A stretch of 64,000 bases of DNA from Camellia lanceoleosa (lineage: Eukaryota; Streptophyta; Magnoliopsida; Ericales; Theaceae), in assembly GCA_025200525.1 (NCBI GenBank), contig CM045768.1:52813177-52877176 (forward strand). The letters are read 5' to 3'. The notes under the pieces were generated by a model, which did not search any database, had not been told where the DNA came from, and saw only the letters and a list, made by a program, of their open reading frames with translations. Shown here one piece after another: positions 11,676 to 22,345 of this stretch. The translations under genes were made by a program, and so were the position numbers. Positions within the stretch are counted from its first letter, which is position 1. Each line of letters starts with the position of its first letter.

Positions 11676-12013
11676 TTCCATGCTTAATGGTTTAATCTCT
11701 TCGGAGGTTCATTACCAAAGGTATAAAACGCTCTATGCTTAATGGTTTAATCTCTTTGGAGATTCACTACCAAAGGCATAAAACGTTTTATGCTTAGGAG
11801 GTTCATTATCAAAGGTATAAAATGTTCTATACTTAATGGTTTAATCTCTTTGGGGATTCACTACCAAAGGCATAAAACGTTTTATGCTTAAGAGGTTCAT
11901 TACCAAAAGTATAGAACGTTCTATGCTTATTGATTTAATCTCTTAGGAGATTTACTACCAAAAACATAAAACGCTCTATACTTAATGCTTTAAATTCTTT
12001 GGAGGTTCACTAC
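11676..12013 (+). repeat. About 55-bp degenerate tandem repeats in LTR-A
   Basis: Alternating blocks ATGCTTAATGGTTTAATCTC and GGTTCATTACCAAAGG followed by TATAAAACG recur about six times with substitutions and partial units. There is no coding potential. The surrounding 12014-13640 shows no gene. GGTGGCGACTCT near 13450 is a motif I associate with plant gypsy LTRs (from memory). Confidence 0.75.
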
Positions 12014-13640
12014 CCCAAATGTATACATGTTCTTATACTAAAGCACAATCTTTTCTTTTTCATTTCTCTTCATTCATCAGTGTGTTTACTTTTAAGGGAC
12101 TAATTGACCCTTGGAAATCACCAAGGAAAGTGTCATTATCACTTATTATCACGTTTGGATTTTAAGTCATTATCACTTAAGTTTGGGTTTTTCTACGTCA
12201 TTATCACTCTTTTGAGTTTGACTAGTCCTTGTTGCACATCTTGAGTTTGACTTGGAATCCCTTATCGCGTGTAAAAAAGTTTGACTCTTTCTTTGTAATT
12301 TTTCCCAAAGAAAATTTTCTCGGGTTAAGTTGATGCTTCTTTCTCTTTATTGCGTTTTGGACTTAGTGGACGTAAATATCACTTTTGCACAAACAGGAGA
12401 AAAGATAAAGAAATAGAAAGGTAATAAAAAAGGCTAATAAAATTAGTTAAAATTGGATTACAACCGACATAAAGAACCAATATGATTAATTGAATTCGGT
12501 CGGACGTTATACCGAGTTTATTGAGTCAGGGCTTATTGTAATAAATTAGATAGCCCCTTTCATTTATTATTCATTCGGTTTTGTAATAATTATTTATTCG
12601 GACATTTGGACATTCGGACCCTCCTTCGCGATGACAAATATGTAATAAGTTGTATGTCTTCCAACCCCCATTATTTCTCCCTTTTATTTCACTGCTTATG
12701 ATGGTTAAGTTAGGGACATCATATTTTCAAATTAGCATTTCCATAACTTGCATCCATTCGTTTTACATGCATAAAAGTTCAGCTCATCATATTATTCAAA
12801 TGTCAAATTCAAACTCTTTACTTGAATACATGCTCTATCACATGCCTTGAATTGATTCGCATGCCATGCTAGTAGCCGAACTTATTACTTGTACGTTGTA
12901 TTTGTTGCATTAGCTATATCGTATTAATTAGGATCATTCATTTTTTCTAACTATTTACTTTCTTTTGACTCGCCTTCGGACATAAGGTAAGTTTTTATGC
13001 TTTAGCATATTGCATAAGTGTGATTGCTGTCATATCAAACATACTACCATGAGGTTAAATGCTTACTTGATAGACCTGTTTGAATGCCTGTGGATGAAGG
13101 CTAATCACTTGAATTGGGATACTTTGATTCATGTATATATGAGATAACCATTTTCAGTGATACACATTCAAAACTTTTTTTTTCAAAACAAACATGGAAT
13201 CAAACGTTTCAACTTTTTGTGAAATTAGTCTATACTTGTATGTTACATATAGAACAAGAGCATATACTGTACATAAAAATCGCATCATGATTAGTAGAGG
13301 CTGATCTTTGATTGGGTGAGTGGGGTGTTCAATTATTGACCTTCCCCTCTCATACCTAAGTTCCCGAGCCAAGACACTTTGGTAACGACAGACTAATGGT
13401 CTTTGGCACGAGTCATGGGTTTCCTAAATTTCCCAAAATAAATATTTAGGTGGCGACTCTGATATCTGGCAAAATAGTCTATTTTTTGGCATTTGATTCA
13501 AACATCGATTTTCCAAAAGAAATTGTCGGATTTGGACTCTTTTTGTGTTTTCACTATTTCACATTGCACTTGTGAAATCAGAATCAGAACCAACACACAA
13601 GTGGAGTTTGAACTGTAAGGGCTATTCATTCTTCCGAAAG

Positions 13641-16080
13641 TGTCACGACCCAAACCCGCCCTTATGGGTTTAGCATCAGAACTGTAGTAATGTCAAGAGA
13701 TTTAGAAGGCACCTTAATAGTAAAACAGTAATACAAAGTACATGGGCTGGCAGAAGCCAAAATAGTAATACAAAGATGTCCAATGAGTTGTGACAGTCAG
13801 TATGCAAAAAGACTTTTCAAAACATATTCACATTCGAAGCAAAATGGTATGTACATACATCATATATCTGATATTGAGTTAGGGACGGATCCCCACCATA
13901 TGATCTGATCAGTCACAGTCTATCTGATATTACAAAAATAGATACAAAAAAGGAGAAATCTCAAACACCCCCAAAAGCCCTAGCTTGAAGGACTCGGAAC
14001 CTTTCCGTGAGGCACAATGGTTGGCTTTGACAAAACGGGAGCTTAGCCTGATGCTTCTAGCAACGGTCCGGTACCGGAACATCTACATATATATGTATGA
14101 GCAGTGAGCTAAAGCCCAGTGAATAACATATGCGTACAGAGGTTAAGAATGAATGTCCTTTCAGTATTGAAAACAGTCATTTATCAGTATATCAGTCATT
14201 TAGTTTGTGGCTCATATTTCATGCCATAATGCTTATTCGAAACTATAATAGTCATATGTGGTACATCCAATAGCAAACAGTGCAGTGGGTCTTAACAGAC
14301 GGAACAGTCAGTTGATGGCCATCATATCGATGTGATAGTGGTTCCAAACATGGGAATCGATAGAGATCTCTGTGATGGCGATGCTGATCTGATATGATAA
14401 GAAATTGCTATGGATGCCACGAATACAGTTCACAAATAAGACAAACATTCCTTCAGTACGAAATATTATTTTAGAAAGCAGTACAGTTGTTCATTCAGAA
14501 AATATTCATGATTGAACATATCTTTACAACATTGTTACTCATAGAGTACTGGGCTATAAGCAGGTAGAGCGTCCTCGGATGCTAACCCTACACAGTTACA
14601 GAATGAACACACACTAAGCTACACAGTTGGGAAAATAATAACTTAATCCCTAATTTGCCTCGGTGTGGTTCTACATCAATATCCTCCTTAAGATGCCTTA
14701 AACATACCCTAGGAATGCATAGGATGAAAAGATGATGCAAAGATGCACTTTTCAAAATTTTCAGAAAATAGGGGTCTCACTCGAGCGTGGCTTTCTACGC
14801 TCGAGCGAACATGTAGACAAAGGATCTCCGCTCGAGCATGACTTCCTTTGCTCGAGTGGACTGTAAAACATGGCAAAAGTACTAGATGCATGAAATTCAC
14901 GCTCGACGGGCGCTTGACCTCCGCTCGAGCGTGAGACACAAGTCTTCGCTCGAGCGTGCACTCCCTCGCTCGAGCGGACTATAAATCACATGAAAGTATT
15001 GGATACACGCATTTCCTGCTCGAGCGTCACTTTCCCGCTCGAAAGCAGTATGTATGCTCGAGCGTGAAGTCCTACGCTCGAGCGTGGGTCCAAATTCCGA
15101 AAATTCCAGATTGAACCTACAAGCTCAAAACTCAACTTCAAAGCATCAAATTCGATCCTTTTGGGTTAATTTTCTGGAAAACTCTTGTAAACTCATAGGA
15201 TAACATGTTTTGAAGATCAATTTTGTAAAATCAAACCCAAAGGTAGCTCAATTAAATACAAATTCATTTAAAACTTCAAGAGCATGGTCAAACATAACAT
15301 GCATGTATTCAATTGAAGTCAAAGCTTCAAATACATGATCAAATGCAAGTTCTAGCTCAAGAACATGGTGAATTCATGGACTATAACAAAATGTGGACAT
15401 GCATGCAAGAATTTCCGTGGAAACAACTTCAAACTTCATGATATGCACATGTATGCATGATTTAAGCTTCAATTCAACATTGTGTACCAATTCTAGACTC
15501 TAAACTTCCATGAACCATGGAAGAACAACTTGAATACACAATTTAAAGGAAGAACTCCCTACCTTAAGTCTTGAATTCAAGATATACTAGTTCAATTTGC
15601 AATCTACTCTTCGATTCTTCCAATTTTCCAAGCAATTCTTGTTGAACTGAAACTATCTCCTATCTCTCTCTCTCTAGTCAGTTAGGCTCAAGAAATGGGC
15701 TGATGAAATGATATGAAATCAAGTCTCAAACTGTTGTAGAGATAGGCCACTAAATGGTAAAAGGGTAAATAAGTCTAACTTATGTAATTTAGCTTTATTT
15801 AATTTAATTCGATCATACCAAATCACATCTCAATTAAATATATCATGAAATCACATAAATTCTAATTGCATGAAACATTAATCAATTTCGGATTCGGCCG
15901 CCGATAAGGCCTTCAATTTGCAGTTTAAACATAATACAAGAACAGATAATTTAGTAGTCAAACAGATAGACATGAATTAAAACTAATACACTCAATCAAT
16001 CAGTTCAGAATTTTCAGTCAATCAGTCAGTTAACATGCTTAATCATAGATTAGCACTAATCAGAGGTGAGGGTTATCACA
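13641..16080. mobile_element. LTR-B: solo LTR nested in LTR-A
   Basis: Starts TGTCACGACCCAAACCC and ends GGTTATCACA, flanked by a perfect 5-bp duplication GAAAG (13636-13640 and 16081-16085). It is 2440 bp with no coding region, so it is a solo LTR left by LTR-LTR recombination. Either strand could be the transcribed one, because both ends read TG...CA. It is related, in reverse orientation, to the LTR at 62870-64000: both contain GAATTGAAGGCCTTAT-type sequence and clusters of CTCGAG. Confidence 0.85.
14770..15095. repeat. Cluster of CGCTCGAGCG palindromes in LTR-B
   Basis: About ten copies of CTCGAG, most within CGCTCGAGCG, are spaced 15-45 bases apart in otherwise AT-rich DNA. The same motif recurs at 63870-64000 in LTR-C. 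It is CpG-rich and self-complementary. It may be a methylation or protein-binding target, but its function is not known from sequence. Confidence 0.8.
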
Positions 16081-16113
16081 GAAAGGGAGCGCGAAAAGCC
16101 GAGCTACAGAAGC

Positions 16114-16761
16114 TTAATGTACTTGATGAACTGCACTCGCCAGGATATTGCTTATGCAGTAAGTAAATTAAGTAGATATACAAGTAATCTATGAGTAGAA
16201 CGCTGGAGAGCAATTATAAGGGTTCTAAGATATCTCCGATTTACTCGTAACATTGGGCTGAATTATACTAGATATCCAGCAGTACTTGAAGGATACTGTG
16301 ATGCAAACTGGATATCAGATACTAGAGACTTAAAGTCCACCAGTGGGTATGTCTTTACTTTGGGTGGTGTGGCTGTATCTTGAAAATCTTCCAAACAAAC
16401 TTGCATAGCAAGGTCTAATATGGAATCAAAATTCATAGCTTTAAACAAAGTTGGGGAAGAAGCAGAATGGCTTCGCCACTTCCTTGAAGATATTCCAATA
16501 TGGCTAAAACCAGTGCCTGCTATTTGCATACATTGTGATAGTTAATCAGCAATTGGTAGAGCATAGAGTCATATGTGTAACGGTAAGTCGCGACACATTC
16601 GTCGTCGATATAACACCGTAAGACAATTACTCTCTAATGGAATTATTTCCATTGAATATGTGAAGTCTAAAGACAACATAGCGGATCCACTAACCAAAGG
16701 GTTAGCAAGAGAGTTAGTTGGAAACTTATCGAGGGAAATGGGACTAAAGCCTATTAAATAA
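16114..16761 (+). pseudogene. Copia-1 RT tail and RNase H, resumed after LTR-A
   Basis: Continues the RT frame cut at 9994: YLMNCTRQDIAYAVSKLSRY, then [24 protein letters not shown], the RNase H Asp/Glu-type landmarks ARSNMESKFIAL and EAEWLRHFL, and the closing SKDNIADPLTKGL just before the TAA at 16759. Stops replace residues after YTSNL (TAG), in VAVS-KSSK (TGA for Trp) and at CDS-SAIGR (TAA). The family uses RNase H to remove the RNA template during reverse transcription. Confidence 0.9.
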
Positions 16762-17342
16762 GAGTTACCACAATGGCAACCCAACCTAGTTGACTGGAGA
16801 TCCCAAGATCTAGGTTCAAATGGACAACCGAGTTGTGATTGACTCAGAAGGATCACTGGGGAGTTAAACTCCTACCCATTTCTATGATGAAAAAGTGATG
16901 TCTGCAGCGTTTTAGGTTAAGTAAAATTTTAATGGTTCTTATATCTAGATAAACCTAGTGGAGTATGGCAGGATACTCTTCATAAGAATCACCTATGTAA
17001 GTGTGAACTGGGCCGGTTCTATGAGATTTGTGAAGGGCTATAATTCTCTAGAGCACTCATGAAAGACCAAGTTGTTTAGGGCCAAAATGAACACAATAGT
17101 GAGAACTAAATTGTGTCTAGAGATATACTGTGTGAGTTCTATTGTCTTGGTTTACACAAACGGCTGAACAGTTCAAGACATCTTGTTCACTGGTTAGCTA
17201 GTAAATCCGATAGTGTCTCACAAGGGAAGGTTCAAAGCCAAAAGCTATTTATCCTTTGCAGAATATTTTCAATTTCTGTACTCTCTGTATTTAGATCATG
17301 TTGTTGCATTTTCTCTCCGTCAAATTCCATTCATGTGGGGGA
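16762..17342 (+). other. Copia-1 3' non-coding region and polypurine tract
   Basis: Untranslated DNA between RNase H and the 3' LTR. It ends in GTGGGGGA (about 17335-17342), which primes plus-strand synthesis in LTR retrotransposons. No envelope-like or extra gene is seen. Confidence 0.7.
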
Positions 17343-18600
17343 TGTTGGAAAAATGGTGTGATAAGGTTTATTTTGGGCCATCTTTGAGCCCAAAATAGAA
17401 TGGGCCCCAAATGCCTTTTGGGGTGGGTCCGAAAAGGTGACATGTTCGTTGTCGCGTGGCAAGTTACACGGTGAAGACGGTTCGTCAAAAACATTTATGA
17501 GTGAATGGGAACTTGACGCCGTTTTCGAGTTCGTGGAATAGACATTTAAAGAATGAAATGTGGGTTTCCTTGAAATGAGTTGTCCCACATTGAAACTTCA
17601 AGAGAACTTTTTTATATATATAAGCTCTAGACTATAAGACTTGGGTTGGGCTCCAAGGGGCACCCCAAGGTTGTAGAGGGATGGAGTTATGGACAAAGTG
17701 AACCTTAGCCTAAACCACCGCACACGCGAGCGCACGCCGTCGCCGTCCGTCCGTCCGTTCGGCCGAGCCGTGCCAAGTGTAGGTTGTGGGTTGGGTCGGT
17801 TCTAATATTAATTTTTTGGACAAAATTCTTTTGAAGTTTTTCAAAAATTATTGCAGGAATTTAATTCCAAATTTGAATTCGAAATTCAAATTTTTGTCCA
17901 CAATTTTGTGCTTCTTTTCTGAACCAAATTCCATAATAGATTTTTCAGCCTGAACTGGTTTTTTAATCTATTCAAATCCGGACAGATTCAGATTCAAAAA
18001 TACGGGCGATTAACGATTAGCGATTGAATCTGTTTGAATAGTAATTGTATCTGTTCATTTACTTCTTCAACAGATTTATTTTCAAATAGATTTAAATTGT
18101 TTTGACAGGTTTATAACTGCCAAAAATTGCCCAGCAGTTCCTAGCAATTTACAGTTTAATTTGTGTCCAGATCTATTCAAATTTTGAATCTGTATTTGTT
18201 CAAACAGTGCAGTATCTGTTCAGTTTAAATGCTGCACTTGTTGGATTCAAAATTACACCTGGTCGATCCTATTTATACTTGGGCTGTTCCAGCATTTTCC
18301 ACATCCGAAAAATAGTCTGCAAAATTTATTTTTGCTGTCTTAGTTTGCTCTTTAGTTGCATTATTCTTCATATAATTTTAGGGAAAAAATAAAGAGAGTA
18401 TAGAACATAGGTTCTAGTTCGCCAGACAAATTTGTTTGGAGTGCTACTACAAATTTGTGAAAATCATTGTATCTTGGAAGATAGGCGCCACTTAACCGTA
18501 AGCACCATAGCGGGGAGAATCTATCTTAAGGACAGAGTGTCACACACTCGACTTGGTCTTTTATTTTTTATTCAGTTCGATAAAATAAATTCTGTAAGTT
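17343..18600 (+). repeat. Copia-1 3' LTR, truncated
   Basis: Starts TGTTGGAAAAATGG after the purine tract and matches the 5' LTR throughout, with scattered substitutions and small indels (for example GCGAGCGCACGCCGTCG at 17725 against GCACATACCGCC at 5420). The match stops at AAATTCTGTAAGTT, where gypsy gag sequence begins. The 3' end is therefore missing. Confidence 0.85.
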
Positions 18601-18609
18601 TGTCTTCCC

Positions 18610-20978
18610 TTTTTTGATGGTAGGTTGTGCACTTAGTACCTTCCTTAAGTGCTCGGCCTTCTTGATTGACCCTTTGAGCTCGCATACACGCTCAGGTTCG
18701 AAGATTCCATGTATCACATTGATTACGCCTTGAGGTGGGGCGTCGATTGGCATCCCGTTGGGGTTATTGTGGTCCTGGGGTGCTGGTTGCGTCCCTCCTT
18801 CAATGTATTTATCCAGGTGACCTGCTACTACCAACTCCTCTAGGTGCTGTCTTAATGGTATGCAATTTTCATTGTGGTGGCCCTTTTCTTTATGGAAGGG
18901 GCACCATGACCTTTCTTCGTAGTCCTTCTGAGCCTCTCTTAGCTTAGCAGGCCATCTAACGAAAGGTTCGTCGCGTATCTCGCTTAGAATCCGGTAGATT
19001 GGTTTTTTGAATACCGTGGTAATGGCAATGCGGACTCTTAACCATCTTTTATCCTGGTCTTCTCCATTGTCTTGCCTGCCTCGTCCGTTTTTGCTCAGAC
19101 GGTCTACCGCGTTGACCTTTGCTAAGGCCTTTTTCTCCGGTATTATGGTCGTGCCAGATTTTGTTTTGGCACGGGCGCCATTCTCTTCCACCCTGATGTG
19201 CTGATGCACTCTTTCCATCAAGGCCTCCATGGTGAGGGGTGGTGTCATGGTGATTGAGTCCCTTAGTCTGTTCTCGACTGGAAGGCCTCTTTTGTACTGT
19301 GTAATGGCCAGATTGGTGAGGCAGTCCCCAATCTGGTTGAAGGTCTCCCAGTAGCGACTATTGTAGGATCTAAGTGTCTCCTTGTCACCCATGCCAATGG
19401 AGAGAAGCTGGTCAATCTCCACTGGTATTTTGGTGTTCGTTCTGAACCTTGTTACAAACGCCTCTACTAGTTGCGCCCAGGAGGCTATGCTGTCTTCTGG
19501 AAGTTTTTCGAACCAAGTCAGGCCTAGGTCACCAAGGCTTGATGGGAAGAGGATGCACATCAAAGCCTCGTTGCGTCGATATACTGCCATAACCTGGCGA
19601 AAGTGGCTTAGGTGCATGTAGGGGTCTGTCTTCCCCTCGTACGTGATGAATTTAGGCTGAAGGAAGCCTGAAGGTAAGGCCGCGTTTTCAATTACCGGAA
19701 CGAACGGCGAGGTCTGCAGCCTCACTAATACTTTGTCCGTTGGTTCGTAAGCAGGCCGTGGTAATGGCATTCCAACCTCAACGCTTCCGTGCGTCCGAAG
19801 AGCCAACCGCTGAAGGGCAGATACCCTGCGAGGGTTGCGCGCCCTATTATCCTCCTTCCATCGTAGGTTTTCCAGTAGCGACTATTGTAGGATCTAAGTG
19901 TCTCCTTGTCGCCCATGTCAATGGAGAGAAGCTGGTCGATCTCCACTGGCATTTTGGTGTTCGTTCTGAACCTTGTTACGAACGCCTCTGCTAGTTGCGC
20001 CTAGTAGGCTATGCTGCCTTCTGGAAGTTTTTCGAACCAAGTCAGGCCTAGGTCACCAAGGCTTGATGGGAAGAGGATGCACATCAAAGCCTCGTTGCGT
20101 CGATATACCGCCATAACCTAGCGAAAGTGGCTTAGGTGCATGTAGGGGTCTGTCTTCCCCTCGTACGTGGTGAATTTAGGCTAAAGGAAGCCTGAAGGTA
20201 AGGGCGCGTTTTCAATTGCCGGAACGAACGGCGAGGTCTGCAGCCTCGCTAATACTTTGTCCGTTGGTTCGTAAGCAGGCCGTGGTAATGGCATTCCAAC
20301 CTCAACACTTCCGTGTGTCCAAAGAGCCAACCGCTGAAGGGCAGATACCCTGCGAGGGTTGCGCACCTTATTATCCTCCTTCCATCGTGCCCTTTCTTCT
20401 AGTACGGTCCGTAAGTCAGATGATCTTGGCAACTCCGTCTGCCTAGATGATGTTTGGTGTGTGCGCGAGGGCCGATAGGTGCTTCCCTCAGTATACGACC
20501 TCTCAGTCCTCGTTCTCTCAGACCTGGAGCAACAAGTCCTGGAGGTTCTGGATTGAGTATCGCCCGTCCTGAGGCTTCTATTCTCTGCTTGTGATAGTGT
20601 GGTATGCCTACTGCGATCTTCTGAGTGGCGAGGGGGCGTGTTGCTTTTACGCCCCTCTCCTGTCGCCACTCCTTTTCCCTTGATCTGGCGTTTCATGGCC
20701 TCCATATCCGCCGCCATCTTTCTTATTAATTCATCATGTTCTTTCATGCGATCCTCCAGAGTTTGGAGGTTGATCCTCCGCCTTTGTCTGTCAGGACTTT
20801 GTGAACGAGAGTGCCGGGGGCTGTTATTCCGCCTCTCCCTAGCATTCCTCTTGGGATTCTGTCGCTGTGGCTCCAAGTCCGCCATAGGAAGGATAGAAGG
20901 CAAACCTTTGCGTCTCGCACCCCCCTCTGGTGTTTGTCCGTCAATGGCGGACTGTGGTAAATCTTCGTTGTGAGCCAT
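18610..20978 (-). pseudogene. Ty3/gypsy gag pseudogene with internal duplication
   Basis: The start codon at 20978 (MAHNEDLPQ) follows a leader after the primer site. The N-terminal part is basic, Arg/Ser-rich, with a short helix EDRMKEHDELIRKM. The capsid-like domain includes YEGKTDPYMHLSHFRQVM, LTWFEKLPEDSIASW and YNSRYWETFNQIGD, matching the retrotransposon gag family. A zinc-finger-like WCPFHKEKGHHNENC lies near 18880. The frame first ends at a TAG near 20181 (GGCTTCCTTTAGCC), where the duplicate copy at about 19660 reads CAG. A 524-bp tandem duplication also shifts the frame. The C-terminus runs into copia LTR sequence (the last residues LQNLFYRTE are copia DNA read backwards). Confidence 0.85.
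19348..20395. repeat. 524-bp direct tandem duplication inside gypsy gag
   Basis: GTAGCGACTATTGTAGG occurs at 19351 and again at 19875, and the two 524-bp units align end to end with few substitutions (for example CACCCATGCC against CGCCCATGTC). 524 is not a multiple of three, so the duplication breaks the reading frame. The inner junction lies near 19866-19874 (CGTAGG-TTTTCCAG). Confidence 0.9.
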
Positions 20979-21030
20979 TGATTCTAAAGAGGAAGAGCTT
21001 GATCAAAAGGTTTTGTTCTTGTTTGAATTT

Positions 21031-21047
21031 CCACAGACGGCGCCAAT
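21031..21047 (-). other. Putative primer-binding/leader motif of the gypsy element
   Basis: On the - strand, TTGGCGCCGTCTGTGG sits directly inside the LTR end CCCGTACA. This wording is common behind plant gypsy 5' LTRs. The tRNA it pairs with cannot be fixed by eye. Confidence 0.55.
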
Positions 21048-21375
21048 TGTACGGGAAAGAAATAAACCTTCTCGTATAACCCTATTGATCAAGATTGTGT
21101 TCCTTCGTACGACGTCGCTTTGCTTCCTGAAAACACAAACGTGAGCTAGTCGACGGGTGTGTGCTAGATGCCTCTCCGATGCCTAAGTCAGCAAAATAGA
21201 CAAATAGACAAAATACTCTGTGTATTTGGGAATCAAAGTTGTGTTACCTCTCCATAGGTGATGTTTGTGAGCTTTTATATGTTTCGTGTGGCACAATCCT
21301 AGTAGGACTTTTACTCCTCCATGTAGAGTCCTCCTAGGATTCATACTCCTGAAAGATAATGCTTATCCTTCAACA
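21048..21375 (-). repeat. Gypsy 5' LTR (minimum extent)
   Basis: Read on the - strand: TGTTGAAGGATAAGC to TTTCCCGTACA, with CATATAAAAGCTC as a TATA box (about 21270-21280). The upstream limit is uncertain. An alternative start TGTTACATTGGAG at 21786 would make the LTR about 739 bp and include the small tandem repeats at 21440-21700. Confidence 0.55.
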
Positions 21376-21439
21376 CCTCCCTCACTGCATAAACCAAGTG
21401 AGATGGTTTTACCATGGTCAGACTTCAATACGACTGAGG

Positions 21440-21700
21440 TAAGCATGGCTATGCTAAGCCGCAGACTAGACCGAGATAACTTTAGCTCAGCTCTTCCATT
21501 TACTGCTCTTACCTCGGCTCTCTCAATGCTAACCATGGTATGTCTCGACCGGTATAACCAATACTTCGGTCCCGACCGGGATAACTTTGTGTGATGACTG
21601 AACTTACCGCAAGCTCTCTGGGACCGGAATAATTTCACACCTCTCGCAGACCGGAGTAACTTTACACCTCTTGCGGACCGGAGTAACTTTACACCTCTTT
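21440..21700. repeat. GACCGGAGTAACTTTACACC short repeats
   Basis: Near-identical units occur about every 27 bases at 21630-21700 (GACCGGAATAATTTCACACC, GACCGGAGTAACTTTACACC twice), with looser relatives at 21465 and 21550-21590. They may be enhancer-like repeats in the U3 of the gypsy LTR. 21701-21786 shows nothing further. Confidence 0.6.
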
Positions 21701-21786
21701 ACTCAGCCCTTCGTACTGTTGGCCTATAACGGTCCAGCTCGGTCCAATTTTCATATAAATAACCCTCTCACTACTCCAATGTAACA

Positions 21787-22345
21787 CTCCAAAAAAAGAA
21801 CACGGGATTTTTCAAACCATTCTAAAATGAGTACAAAAATTCCATAGTAATGTAAATGTATAATTTCAAACTGTGAGTGTTACATTTAGAAAAAGTATCA
21901 TAAGTAGTTTTTTAGTATTTTTATGTGTGTTACATTAGAGTGTTATGTTTTAAAAAAAGTATACTAACGAGTTTTTGTGTGTTACGTTGAAGCATTACGT
22001 TTAGAAAAAGATTGGAGTGTTATATTGTTACGTTTGAAAAAAGTACACTAAAGAGTTTTTTAATATGTTACACTGAAATGTTACGTTATTTGAGTGTTAC
22101 ACACTTACTCGTAATGTGAGATTTATTTCAAAATGAGGAAATATTCAAAACTTCTATACTACGGATTGCCCAAATGTGTAATTTCATATTTGGAGAAACT
22201 CACTTTTATCCCTAAACAATTAAACCCAAGCATGCAAGTAACTATCTTTTTGTATAATTTCTACTTTAATGAGACTTTTTGATTCATAAGAAAAAAGAAA
22301 GAACTAAACAACTCACAATATCACATTTTGAGATTTATAAGTTCT
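21787..22345. repeat. TTACGTTTG minisatellite, copy 1
   Basis: Degenerate units of the kind GTTACGTTTGAAAAAAGTAC then ACTAAAGAGTTTTTTA. The tail carries CTCACTTTTATCCCTAAAC and TTCATAAGAAAAAAGAAAGA. The same arrangement, repeats then tail, recurs at 25550-26155 in the same orientation. There is no coding potential. Confidence 0.7.

Larger units (their letters stand above)
9995..16108 (+). mobile_element. LTR-A: large gypsy-type solo LTR inside Copia-1 (itself interrupted)
   Basis: Starts TGTAGACACCCC and ends GAGCTACA, so the ends are the inverted pair TGTAG/CTACA. It is flanked by a perfect 5-bp target duplication GAAGC (9990-9994 and 16109-16113). Removing LTR-A plus one duplication rejoins the copia RT frame. 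Without the nested LTR-B (13641-16085) it is about 3.67 kb, in the range of long Tat/Ogre-like LTRs; that family assignment is inference. A TATA box (TATATAAGG at 10552) supports + orientation. It contains two tandem-repeat blocks, a palindrome at 10444-10469 and no coding region. Confidence 0.85.
5036..18600 (+). mobile_element. Ty1/copia LTR retrotransposon (Copia-1), decayed and interrupted
   Basis: Two related LTRs (from 5036 and from 17343) enclose gag, integrase, reverse transcriptase and RNase H remnants in Ty1/copia order (integrase before RT). Both LTRs start TGTTGGAAAAATGGTG, and a purine tract (GTGGGGGA) precedes the 3' one. The RT/RNase H region is split at 9994/16109 by LTR-A. 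The 3' LTR is cut off at 18600, so the right target duplication is missing. Reading frames carry many stops and frameshifts, so the element is dead. I do not assign a lineage. Confidence 0.9.
18601..21375 (-). mobile_element. Truncated Ty3/gypsy (Tat-like) element
   Basis: On the - strand: a 5' LTR (21048-21375 at least), a primer-site-like leader TTGGCGCCGTCTGTGG (21031-21047), then gag (20978 down to about 18610). The element breaks off in Copia-1 LTR sequence at 18600/18601. Protease, RT and integrase are absent. GC content is clearly higher than its surroundings. Tat-like is inferred from the style of the gag and its C-H-H-C finger. Confidence 0.8.

Noticed and set aside
18735..20973. Plus-strand frames opposite the gypsy gag
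   Set aside because: Shadows of the higher-GC gag gene on the minus strand.
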